A stretch of 21,119 bases of DNA from an uncultured Muribaculaceae bacterium (lineage in GTDB: Bacteria; Bacteroidota; Bacteroidia; Bacteroidales; Muribaculaceae): positions 1-21,119 of the forward strand of contig CAJUQP010000055.1 of assembly GCA_910588245.1 (NCBI GenBank), read 5' to 3'. Shown piece by piece: positions 8,345-16,700 of this stretch. Within the stretch, counting starts at the first letter, position 1. Each line of letters starts with the position of its first letter. Made by a program: the position numbers and the translations under genes. The notes under the pieces are model-generated. The model did not search any database. It was given only the letters and a program-made list of their open reading frames with translations, and was not told the origin of the DNA.

Positions 8345-8433
8345 TAGGATAAGGACTTAAAAATATGCATCAGAAATATGACTGGAATCAATAAATACCC
8401 TCTTTCCTCTCCCGCGGCCTTCTCCCATCCCCC

Positions 8434-8574
8434 GGATTAGTCCTCCTCAAGGGTGAGTCCTCCTCAAGGATTAGCCCTCCTCCGGATTAGTCCTCCTCAG
8501 GGTTAGCTCTCCCCCGGATTAGTCCTCCTCAAGCGTTAGCCCTCCTCCGGCATAGTCCTCCTCAAGGATTAGTC
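8434..8574. repeat. degenerate tandem repeat, 16-17-bp units (GGATTAGTCCTCCTCA)
   Basis: About nine imperfect units of the type GGATTAGTCCTCCTCA, with variants such as GGATTAGCCCTCCTCC and GCGTTAGCCCTCCTCC, fill 141 bp of the 400-bp gap between smpB and the amidophosphoribosyltransferase gene. Plus-strand units carry repeated CCTCCTC. No open frame or promoter was recognised here. The rest of the gap holds the smpB terminator, an A+T-rich stretch to about 8400, a hairpin at 8598-8616 and a second tandem repeat. Confidence 0.85.
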
Positions 8575-8597
8575 TGCGCCCGTATGGCATTCCCGTG

Positions 8598-8616
8598 CCG
8601 CGACTGCAAGTCGCGG
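8598..8616. other. strong short hairpin in the intergenic region
   Basis: CCGCGACT, loop GCA, AGTCGCGG: a perfect 8-bp GC-rich stem between the two tandem-repeat tracts. No T-run follows, so it is not an obvious terminator. It may be the core of a small interspersed repeat. Confidence 0.6.
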
Positions 8617-8631
8617 ATTCCCCTCCATAAC

Positions 8632-8694
8632 CCTCTCAACTTTAACCTTTAACCTCTCAACTTTAACCTTTAACCTCTCAACTTTAACCTTTAT
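8632..8694. repeat. three 21-bp tandem repeats abutting a start codon
   Basis: Three head-to-tail 21-bp units (CCTCTCAACTTTAACCTTTAA) lie at 8632-8652, 8653-8673 and 8674-8694. The last differs only at its final base and runs straight into the ATG at 8695. This tract forms the whole immediate 5' untranslated region of the amidophosphoribosyltransferase gene, so changes in copy number could alter its expression. Confidence 0.92.
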
Positions 8695-10500
8695 ATGATG
8701 GATTTTGTCAAACATGAATGTGGCGTGGCCATGGTAAGGCTTCTTAAGCCGATGCAGCATTTCGAACAGAGATATGGCGATGTGTATTACGGCCTGCATC
8801 TTCTTGAGAATATGTTGATCAGAGAATACAACAGAGGCCAGGATGGCGCAGGAATCGGTTGCATCGACATGCGTACCCCCTCTCCAAGGGTATTTCAGAT
8901 ACGCCGGGAAGGAACGGGCGCTGTAGAGGCGATGGCTGCCAGGATCGACAAGGAGATCTCCGAGGAACGTGAGTGGGGCTCCGGACAGCTTCCTTACAGC
9001 GGTGCCCTCATGCTCGGTCACGTTCGCTACAGCACCACCGGACTGACCGGCGAGCGTTTCCTGCACCCATTCCGCGAGGATCATGAATGTGGCGATGAGA
9101 AAGAGAGTATGCTTATCTGCGGCAACTTCCATCTTATCAATACCCCTCATATTTGGCAGAAATTAAACGAAAAGGGTATAGACGCCGATCCTGATGCCGA
9201 CACACATGTGCTTCTCAAGCATATATCGTCGGAACTGTGGAACAGTGATGGGAAACGCACTGAGGTGGAGACTGCCCTGCAGGCTACGGCCCCGCAGTGG
9301 GACGGAGGATTCGTCATATGCGGCATTGATACTACGGAAGAATTCTGGGCTGTAAGGGATGCTCATGGCATACGGCCCGCATTCTGGTATGCCGACGATG
9401 AGAAAGTGATCGTGGCGAGCGAGAAATCTGCGATATCCCTTTCCGCAGGCGTTGATCCCTCCGAGATAAGGAAGCTAATCCCGGGAGTCATGCTTAGGGT
9501 AAATCCTGAAGGAAGGATTGTCTTCAAGAGGGTGATAGAGGAGAAACCCGTCAGGGAATGCGTCTTTGAGAGGATCTATTTCTCACGTGCCGACCGCGCG
9601 GAGATAACCCTTGAGCGCGAGCGTCTCGGCAGTCTCCTCGCCGAGCATGTGGCTGAGGTGGGGGAGAATGAGGTGGAGAAGACCTATTTCTCTTTTGTGC
9701 CGGCTTCGGCACGTTCTGCTTTCATAGGTATGGTGGCATATTTTGCTGGATTGCCGCTTCCTGTCGACGCGCAGACACTGGCAGGTGATTTCCGAGATAA
9801 ATACAAGCCGCATGTCATGATGAGCCCTGACGGACGACGTGTGAATTTCGGACGCATCATAGAGAAGGGTAAGGCGCTCCGCACATTCATATCCACAGAG
9901 AGCGGACGTGAGAATCTTGTGGAGCGCACATACGTCAAGACTCTCGATGCGCTCCCGGAGGGAGTTCGGCGTATCGTGATAGTCGACGACAGCATTGTGA
10001 GGGGCACCACACTCAAATCCTCCGTCATATCGCTTCTCGACTCCTATGGCCCGGAAGAGATCGTGGTGGTGTCGTGCGCGCCACAGGTCCGTTATCCCGA
10101 TTTCTACGGCATCGACATGTCGCGTCTCGGCGAGCTCATCGCTTTCCGTGCTGCGGTAAATATCGTGAAAAGGGAGGGGAAGGAAGACATCCTCCGTGAG
10201 ATCTATGAACAGAGCAAGACATCGCTCGAAGGAAAACAGCGCACGAGGAATTTCGTGCGTCTGCTGTATGCGCAGACCTCGGGTCATGCTATATCGCGTG
10301 AGATCGCGGAGATGGTCACTCCCGAGGGATGCCGCGCGAAAGTGAGGGTGGTCTATCTCAGCATGGAAGATTTGCGGCGCGCCATCCCGGATCATACCGG
10401 CGACTGGTGTTTCTCCGGTAACTATCCTACGTCGGGGGCATACGCTAAAATATGCCATGCTTACGTTAACTACTATGAAGGACATAGTGAGAAAAGATGA
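8695..10500 (+). CDS. amidophosphoribosyltransferase-like protein (PurF family)
   Basis: This 601-aa cytoplasmic enzyme couples an N-terminal class II glutamine amidotransferase domain to a phosphoribosyltransferase domain. In purine synthesis such enzymes make 5-phosphoribosylamine from PRPP and glutamine. The nucleophile is probably Cys9 in KHECGVAMV, exposed by removal of the short leader MMDFVKHE as in B. subtilis PurF. NRGQDGAGIG and ICGNFHLINT follow in the glutaminase domain. The PRPP-binding loop is VDDSIVRGTT (430-439). It is about 100 residues longer than classical PurF; a long PurF-like paralog is known in Bacteroidales, so whether it is the main PurF is uncertain and no symbol is given. 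The second Met (8698) is an alternative start. Its last 4 nt overlap the next gene (ATGA). Confidence 0.85.
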   Translation: MMDFVKHECGVAMVRLLKPMQHFEQRYGDVYYGLHLLENMLIREYNRGQDGAGIGCIDMRTPSPRVFQIRREGTGAVEAMAARIDKEISEEREWGSGQLPYSGALMLGHVRYSTTGLTGERFLHPFREDHECGDEKESMLICGNFHLINTPHIWQKLNEKGIDADPDADTHVLLKHISSELWNSDGKRTEVETALQATAPQWDGGFVICGIDTTEEFWAVRDAHGIRPAFWYADDEKVIVASEKSAISLSAGVDPSEIRKLIPGVMLRVNPEGRIVFKRVIEEKPVRECVFERIYFSRADRAEITLERERLGSLLAEHVAEVGENEVEKTYFSFVPASARSAFIGMVAYFAGLPLPVDAQTLAGDFRDKYKPHVMMSPDGRRVNFGRIIEKGKALRTFISTESGRENLVERTYVKTLDALPEGVRRIVIVDDSIVRGTTLKSSVISLLDSYGPEEIVVVSCAPQVRYPDFYGIDMSRLGELIAFRAAVNIVKREGKEDILREIYEQSKTSLEGKQRTRNFVRLLYAQTSGHAISREIAEMVTPEGCRAKVRVVYLSMEDLRRAIPDHTGDWCFSGNYPTSGAYAKICHAYVNYYEGHSEKR

Positions 10501-12272
10501 TTGACAAAAGAAGAAGACTTGAACTGCTCTCGCCGGCCGCCGATCCGAAGGTGGCCATAGAGGCCGTGAGGCATGACGCCGATGCCGTATATATAGGCGC
10601 GTCGAGTCATGGTGCGCGCAAGGCTGCCGCCAATACTCTCGACGGGATAGCTGAGGTGGTCGATTTCGCCCATCGCTACCGGGCGCGTGTCTACGTCACG
10701 GTCAACACGATAGTCTTCGAGGATGAGCTGAGGAAAGTGGAGGGCCTGTGCCGCGACCTGTATCATATCGGAGTCGACGCCCTTATAGTGCAGGATATGG
10801 CGCTCTTGCGCATGTCTCTTCCCCCCATTGCTCTCCATGCAAGCACGCAGTGCGACATACGCACTCCGGAGAAGGCACGTTTCTTGCAGGAAGTCGGGTT
10901 TTCGCAGCTTGTACTCGCCAGGGAGCTGACACTCCCGGAGATCAGGTCGATAACAGATGCTGTCGACGTCCCCGTGGAGTGTTTCGTCCATGGAGCTTTA
11001 TGTGTAAGCTATTCCGGGCGTTGCCATGCGAGCTGCGCGGCTACTGGCCGTAGCGCCAACCGGGGGGAGTGCGCTCAGATATGTCGTCTCCCATTCACAT
11101 TGTATGACGCCGGGGGAAAGGCATTGGTCCGCGACCGTCATCTTCTGTCTCTGCGCGATTTCAATGCCTCGGCGAGTCTGGAGAAGCTGGTGGAAGCCGG
11201 TGTTTCGTCGTTCAAGATCGAGGGGCGTCTCAAAGATGCCGACTATGTTAAGAATATCACTGCTTTCTACAGTCGGAAACTTAATGCTGTTATCGGCGCT
11301 TCGGAAGGCGAATTTTGCAGAAGTTCTTTCGGACATGTGAAACTTGCATTCGATCCAAGACCTGAGAAGAGTTTCAACCGCGGATTCACGGATTATTTCC
11401 TCAACGGGCGTCGCCCGGCATCCATCGCCTCCATGCTTACACCCAAGTCGATGGGGGAGACCATAAGCGATATCCGCCAGCTTCACAATGGTGACGGCAT
11501 TAGCTATTTCGACCGCGACGGACGATATTGCGGCGTGAATGTCAACAAGGTTGAGAACGGGCGTATTCTCACCGGACGCAAGGTGGATATCCCCAAGGAC
11601 GCCGTGATCCACCGCACTTCAGATATCGAATGGCAGAAACTTATGCAGAGGGATACTTCTGAGCGCAGAATCTCCCTTGATGTCACTCTCGACGACAAGG
11701 GGGTGACGGCGTCCGACGAGAGGGGGGTGATGGTCAGACTTCCGCTCGATGTCACCAGAGGAGAGGCGCGCACCGAGATGGATTTCAGCCGCGATTTCGC
11801 CAAACTTGGAAATACTCCGTATGTGTTGCGCGAGTATCGCTCCACTCTCGATCCCTCGGTGTTCATCCCGCGTTCCGAGATCACTGCCTTGCGACGTAGG
11901 CTTGTGGAGGAACTCGACAAAGCCAATCTTACTACTTACCGTTTCGACATGCGGCGCTCGGAGAACCTGGAGGCTGTCTATCCGTCGGAGCGGCTTGATT
12001 TCCGCGACAACGTCGCCAACAGTCTCGCCAGGGAGTTCTACCGTTCTCATGGCGTGAAGGAGATGGAAGACGCCATGGAGGTGACGCATGGAAAAGTTGA
12101 GAGGGGCACTCAGGTAATGACCACGCGCCATTGCATACTCCGGGAGCTCGGTATGTGCCGCAAGGATAAAGGTGCCCATCCTGAAGAGCCGCTTGTCATC
12201 GACAACGGTCAGCTACGTTACCGCCTCCGTTTCGATTGCTCCCGCTGCGAGATGCACCTCCTCACCGACTGA
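10497..12272 (+). CDS. peptidase U32-family protein (RlhA/TrhP-like RNA hydroxylation factor)
   Basis: This 591-aa protein belongs to the U32 family, named for peptidases, though characterised members such as E. coli RlhA (23S rRNA C2501 hydroxylation) and TrhP (tRNA U34 hydroxylation) modify RNA. A barrel-like N-terminal domain begins LELLSPAADPKVAIEAVRHDADAVYIG. The family signature ECFVHGALCVSYSGRC starts at residue 161 and is followed by CHASCAATGRSANRGECAQICRLPF, which supplies several conserved Cys that may bind an Fe-S cluster. IEGRLKDADYV follows. The C-terminal half (about 330-591) is an extension like that of RlhA-type members, with Cys-rich ends (HCILRELGMC, FDCSRCEMH). ATGA overlap with the upstream gene indicates coupled translation. 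The RNA target cannot be decided from sequence. Confidence 0.85.
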   Translation: MIDKRRRLELLSPAADPKVAIEAVRHDADAVYIGASSHGARKAAANTLDGIAEVVDFAHRYRARVYVTVNTIVFEDELRKVEGLCRDLYHIGVDALIVQDMALLRMSLPPIALHASTQCDIRTPEKARFLQEVGFSQLVLARELTLPEIRSITDAVDVPVECFVHGALCVSYSGRCHASCAATGRSANRGECAQICRLPFTLYDAGGKALVRDRHLLSLRDFNASASLEKLVEAGVSSFKIEGRLKDADYVKNITAFYSRKLNAVIGASEGEFCRSSFGHVKLAFDPRPEKSFNRGFTDYFLNGRRPASIASMLTPKSMGETISDIRQLHNGDGISYFDRDGRYCGVNVNKVENGRILTGRKVDIPKDAVIHRTSDIEWQKLMQRDTSERRISLDVTLDDKGVTASDERGVMVRLPLDVTRGEARTEMDFSRDFAKLGNTPYVLREYRSTLDPSVFIPRSEITALRRRLVEELDKANLTTYRFDMRRSENLEAVYPSERLDFRDNVANSLAREFYRSHGVKEMEDAMEVTHGKVERGTQVMTTRHCILRELGMCRKDKGAHPEEPLVIDNGQLRYRLRFDCSRCEMHLLTD

Positions 12273-12320
12273 CCCATCCGTAATCGTTTTATTTCATAGT
12301 CTCCCCCTTGAAAAGAGTGG

Positions 12321-12346
12321 GCGCCTTTGTCGCGTGACAAAGGGCG
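12321..12346. terminator. hairpin between convergent genes
   Basis: CCTTTGTC, loop GCGT, GACAAAGG, extended by GCG/CG(T) with one bulge, lies 49 nt after the U32 gene stop and directly after the minus-strand stop at 12349. Only short T-runs flank it, so it is a plausible but weak bidirectional terminator. Confidence 0.55.
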
Positions 12347-12348
12347 TA

Positions 12349-12888
12349 TTATCTTCCTTTGTTGAGTATGATATTGAATTCATCATCTCCCGGCAATTTG
12401 GCTTTAAGAGAGATGGATCTTCCTTCCATCTCCACAGGGGCCATTTGAAGCGCGGTGCAGACTGTATCCGGCACATCCTGTGCGTACATGAATACCGCCG
12501 ATCCGCGGTAGCCGCTCATGACCACGATAAGTACATCGTTGGTATTCTCGCCGGTCGGTTCGGCATATACGAAACCTGTCGCCAGATTATTGTTGGCTCC
12601 GTTGATCATACGTATTAACGGCACTTGGTTGAGGATAGTATAGGCAGCGTCGCCTGTTTCCTTGATCTGTGCTGCATTCAGGTTATAGCCTGCCGCAAGG
12701 TTACCCTCGTTGACCACAAGACCGCCGTCCTGCATTATCGGGAGATCCATGGGTAAGTTGTAGTCGGGTTTGGTGACTGAAACGTTGGGAATATTTGAAA
12801 GGGCCGCATATGCCTCCTTGAGATTTATGGCTGAAGCCCCGAGCGCTACGCTGATAAAAGCGATAAGAGTTAGGAATGCCTTTTTCAT
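12349..12888 (-). CDS. small secreted protein of unknown function
   Basis: This 179-aa protein is not recognised. The start was placed at the Met beginning MKKAFLTLIAFISVALGASA, a clear Sec signal peptide with likely cleavage after ASA. The frame is open upstream to 12996, but the extra 36 residues would bury the signal peptide, so they are not accepted. The mature part (about 160 aa) has NLKEAYAALSNIPNVSV at the N-terminus, a region containing NEGNLAAGYNLNAAQIKETGDAAYTILNQVPL, and a strand-rich end (NDVLIVVMSGYRGSAVFMYAQDV). No lipobox or membrane anchor is seen, so a periplasmic location is likely. It is convergent with the U32 gene, and upstream lies only a weak -7-like sequence (TTACTTTG). 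Confidence 0.75.
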   Translation of the reverse strand: MKKAFLTLIAFISVALGASAINLKEAYAALSNIPNVSVTKPDYNLPMDLPIMQDGGLVVNEGNLAAGYNLNAAQIKETGDAAYTILNQVPLIRMINGANNNLATGFVYAEPTGENTNDVLIVVMSGYRGSAVFMYAQDVPDTVCTALQMAPVEMEGRSISLKAKLPGDDEFNIILNKGR

Positions 12889-13120
12889 AGCAATTATTAT
12901 TTTTGTGATTTCCAAAGTAAAACACCTCCTTCTGAGCTTAAGTTCATCGAAGCTGTCAAAAGGTTCGGATAGACTGCAAATCTCCTTTTTGGCCATGCTC
13001 CCGTTCCGCGGCCGAATGCCGCGGTCTCCCTCCTCGTCCCTAAACTATCAACCATCACAAGCGAAGCCGGTTTGTCGCAGGTGACGAAACAACCAATACC
13101 TGACAACTTAGAACTGACGG

Positions 13121-13229
13121 AAAAGTTGCGGAATAAAAATCCCCCTCCCGAATCCCGTATTAACTTTGCCTCCGGAAACAGGAAAGAAGAGTCTTTCCCC
13201 GGCATCGAAGCCCTCACCGGCTTCACCGC
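13121..13229. repeat. 109-bp direct repeat, copy 1 (left of the CRISPR island)
   Basis: This segment matches 20933-21041 without gaps at 99 of 109 positions, in the same orientation. It contains a TAACTTTG -7-like box (13161-13168), hairpin GGAAAGA-AGAG-TCTTTCC (13181-13198) and hairpin GAAGCC-CTCACC-GGCTTC (13207-13224). The ten differences fall outside the paired stems. A reading frame crosses both copies, but most differences change amino acids, so RNA or DNA structure rather than protein seems conserved. Confidence 0.9.
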
Positions 13230-13590
13230 TACGAGAACATTGACATTCTGCAACACCCGTCAGGAAAGCTTGGGTGCCGGATGGCACCGCCGTGTCGAGG
13301 CTGAAAGCCTCGATCCCGCGCTCTCCTCGTGCAATTACCTATATAACTTGGACTGCTACACCGCCTGCAAGCATTAGAAGAAGCATCACTGAGTTGCAAC
13401 AGCATATCTCACCCCCTCTCGAGATCAAATACTCGGCTGTGCCACTGTCACGTGCCATGACATGTGTGATGGCTTTTTTAAATAGTGCGTATAATCGAAT
13501 ATAAATGAACTTATGAAATTTTTTATCCTATAATGGCGGCATTCCAATTTTTTTATTTATATTTGTGATATTTTTTCAAATATTTTAAAT
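13230..13590. other. intergenic stretch left of the tracrRNA; hairpins, no gene seen
   Basis: No convincing coding region was found. Just right of repeat copy 1 lie two tight hairpins: GGTGCC-GGAT-GGCACC (13273-13288) and TCGAGGCT-GAA-AGCCTCGA (13295-13313). From about 13480 the sequence becomes very A+T-rich up to the tracrRNA terminator. The hairpins could continue a structured RNA that begins in the direct repeat. Confidence 0.5.
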
Positions 13591-13595
13591 GTTTG

Positions 13596-13697
13596 AAAAA
13601 AGAAAGAGAGCTAAAGCAATTGCTAAAGCTCCTCTTTCCAGATGTTTTCACAACGGAATAAAATCCTTATTGTGATTTGTCGAATTTCTTATTTGCA
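13596..13697 (-). ncRNA. tracrRNA of the type II-C CRISPR system
   Basis: This RNA of about 102 nt is transcribed leftward, away from cas9. Its anti-repeat (13670-13697) is complementary to the 5' part of the crRNA-sense CRISPR repeat: TTGTGATTTGTCGAA matches exactly, then TTTCTTAT and TTGCA match, with two 2-nt bulges on the crRNA side. A CACAA...TTGTG stem enclosing the AAGGATTTTATTCCG nexus-like segment follows. It ends in a hairpin (AAAGAG(G)AGCT...AGCTCTCTTT, about 13602-13636) and a T6 run (13596-13601). It forms the guide duplex for Cas9 together with each crRNA. The 5' end is estimated from the promoter position, within a few nucleotides. Confidence 0.9.
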
Positions 13698-13700
13698 TCG

Positions 13701-13732
13701 CAAAGGTAATAAAAAGTTGTGAGTTTGACAAA
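13701..13732 (-). promoter_or_regulatory. tracrRNA promoter (divergent from cas9)
   Basis: On the minus strand, TTTG (13732-13729), 20 nt, then TACCTTTG (13708-13701) is a full Bacteroidetes consensus. The -33 element is half of the inverted sequence TTTGACAAA (13724-13732), whose other half gives TTTG on the plus strand. It could serve as the -33 box of a weak cas9 promoter (TACATAAA near 13749), so tracrRNA and cas9 may share this region. Confidence 0.8.
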
Positions 13733-13765
13733 AATCAGTGTTAAAATTTACATAAAATCTACGAC

Positions 13766-16700
13766 ATGAAGTGAATTTTAGGATTAGATTTAGGGGTCTC
13801 TTCAATAGGTTGGGCAGTGATTGACCGTCCGGAAACACCTGAAGAGCAACTTGCCATAGTTGGAATTGGCTCACGAATAGTGCCGCTGCAGGATAAGGAG
13901 GATACGAACTTCGAGAAAGGAAGCGGTGAGACTGTATGCCATGAGCGTACTATTAAAAGAGGAGCCCGAAGAGGGCTCGACCGCTATCAGCAAAGGAGGG
14001 AGTCTCTTCATAAAATACTTGCATCTGCAGGATTAGGTTATAGCGCAGATTTGCTGAAACTTCCGCCATTGTCACTGTGGAAACTACGGGCAGATGCCGC
14101 ATCCGGCATAAAACTTTCGCCTGAGGAGATTGGCCGTGTGATTTCACACATCAACCAGCGAAGAGGATACCGTCACTCAAAAAATGATGCCGACACCGGC
14201 GACAAAAAACAATCTGATTACCTCTCAGAAATTAAAGGACGTGCCGAGGAAGCAAAGGAAAACGGGCAGACTCCCGGACAATATTTTTTTGAGAAACTAA
14301 AAGATTCGGAATATCTCAATCCCGGTGGTGGTTCGGCATGCAATTATAAAATCAAGGAGAAAGTCTTCCCCCGGAAAGCTTATGAAGATGAATTGAAAAT
14401 GATTCTTCATCTTCAGAGTAAGCACTATCCGGAATTGCTGACTGAAGATATTTGCCGCAAAATATACGACATAGTTTTTTACCAACGTCCTCTGAAGAGT
14501 TGTAAGCATCTTGTGTCGATGTGCCAATTTGAGAGCCGTGAAATTATGGTAGGCGACAAGACTTTAATAAAAGGACCTCGTGTCGCCCCTGTTTCATCTC
14601 CGCTATTTCAGTTGTGCAGGATCTGGGAAACGGTCAATAACATAGTGCTGAAAAATTACAGTAATAAATCGAAAAAGAAAAGAAATGACCATCCGGAGAT
14701 CCCCTCTCTGTTCGATTACTACAAGCGGCAGCAATTCATCTATCCTATCACCTTGGAAGAACGTAAGGAGATTGTAGATTTCCTGCGGCATAACGAAAAA
14801 TTGACTACGGCAAATCTTTTCAAGATCCTTGGACTAAAGAAAGATGACGGTTTTGCAGTCGACAAAAATGTTTCCAAAGGTATCAAGGGTGACGACACAT
14901 ATTGTCAATTGAAAAAAGCTCTTGGAGATTATCCTGGAGCGGAACAACTTCTGCGCTTCGAAATCAAGACTGAAGAGAATCGCGCCGATACTCAGACTGG
15001 AGAAATCTTTGCTTCTGTTTCTTCCTCTTATCTTAAAGAGCCGATATATCGACTGTGGCATACGATCTATTCCATTTCCGATAAGGATGAACTTGGAAAT
15101 GCTTTGAGAAAGAAATTTGGAATAGAGGATCAGGATGTCATTGACCGACTCTTCAACATAGATTTCAGAGGTAAAGGATATGGCAATAAATCAGCCAAAT
15201 TTATTTGCAAGTTGTTGCCGTTCCTTCAGTCTGGTCTTAACTATAGCGAGGCGTGTGCGGCTGTAAACGTGAGGCATTCCGACAGCTTGACCAAAGCTGA
15301 GAACGAAGCCCGCGATTTAAAAGAAAAGCTCACCCTGCTGAATAAAGGGGATTTACGGCAGCCTCTTATTGAGAAAGTGCTTAATCAGATGGTGCATCAG
15401 GTCAATGCTATCAAGGAGAAATATGGTCATATCGATGAAATCCGCGTTGAATTGGCCCGAAGTCTGAAACAAAGCAAAGAGAATAGGGCTTCGGAGACAT
15501 TGAGGAATTCCGCAAGGGAACGCCATAATAAAGAGATTGCTGACTGCATACAGAAAGAATATGGTCTTAAACCGTCGCGCAATAGAATTCAGAAATACCG
15601 TATGTGGGAGGAATCCGAAAACAAATGTATGTATTGTGGTCAGCCGATAGGAGTAAGTAATTTCTTGACTGGTACGGAAGTTGAAAAAGAACATGTCATT
15701 CCGCGTTCTCTGTTCTTCGACGACAGTTTCTCAAATAAAGTATGTGCTTGCCGCGACTGCAACCATAGGAAAGGTCAGATGACGGCCTATGATTTCATGC
15801 AAAGCGAGGGAAGGGAGAAATTTGAGGCGTATCTCTCACGGGTCAACAGGCTATACGATCTTTATAAGTCTTCTAAAGGGAGGAATGGAATCTCAAAGAC
15901 AAAATACGAAAGGCTTATGACCTCGAGAAACGAGATTCCCGATGATTTCCTTAACAGAGATCTTACCCAGTCGCAGTATATTGCACGCAAGGCGATGGAA
16001 ATGCTTAAGGAGATATGCCGTGATGTCTACGCTTCGTCAGGCTCTGTCACAGACTTCTTCCGTCATGCGTGGGGATACGATGAGATTCTTCATGACCTCA
16101 ACCTGCCTGCTTATTCAAAAGCTGAGCAGACTGAAATAGTGGAATTTGAACATAAGGGACATATACACAAGGAAGAACGTATAGAGGGTTGGACAAAACG
16201 TCTTGATCATCGCCATCATGCCGTTGATGCTCTTGTGATAGCTCTCGTGACCCAGAAACACATCCAGCGTTTGAACAATCTTAATAAGCTCTACGATAAA
16301 GAAGAAGACGGCAAGGGGAACGGTGAGGAGACTATGTATATGCGCCAGGCAAGGAATCTTGACCGTTGGGCAGCCTCTCAGCCTCATATCCCTGTGGATG
16401 CGGCCAAAGATGCCATAGCCTCGATTATTGTTTCTTTCAAGGCTGGAGTCAAGGCCACGACTCCGGGGAAACGTATTGTGCATAAAGGAGGGAAGAGAGT
16501 CGTAGCACAGACGGGTATCCTTATTCCGCGTGGAGCTTTGACCAAGGAATCGGTCTATGGGGTAAATCGTGTTCTGGATCCGGAAAAATCATTAAAAGAC
16601 ATTTTTGCCAATCCCGATGCTTTATGCTCCCCGCAAATAAGGGAGTCAGTGAGACATCGCCTTGCCGAATTCGGTTATGACCTTAAAAAAGCGGTGGCTT

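Noticed and set aside
12889..12996. 36-residue N-terminal extension of the small secreted protein
   Set aside because: It would place a charged segment before a clear signal peptide; the internal Met fits better.
12897..13377. Open frames on both strands across direct repeat copy 1
   Set aside because: The frames are not conserved as protein between the two repeat copies, and the differences fit preserved hairpins instead.
13766..13823. Alternative genetic code (TGA as an amino acid) to rescue the cas9 start
   Set aside because: Other genes in the window, for example mutA and the porin-like gene, end at TGA with normal protein ends, so TGA is a stop here.
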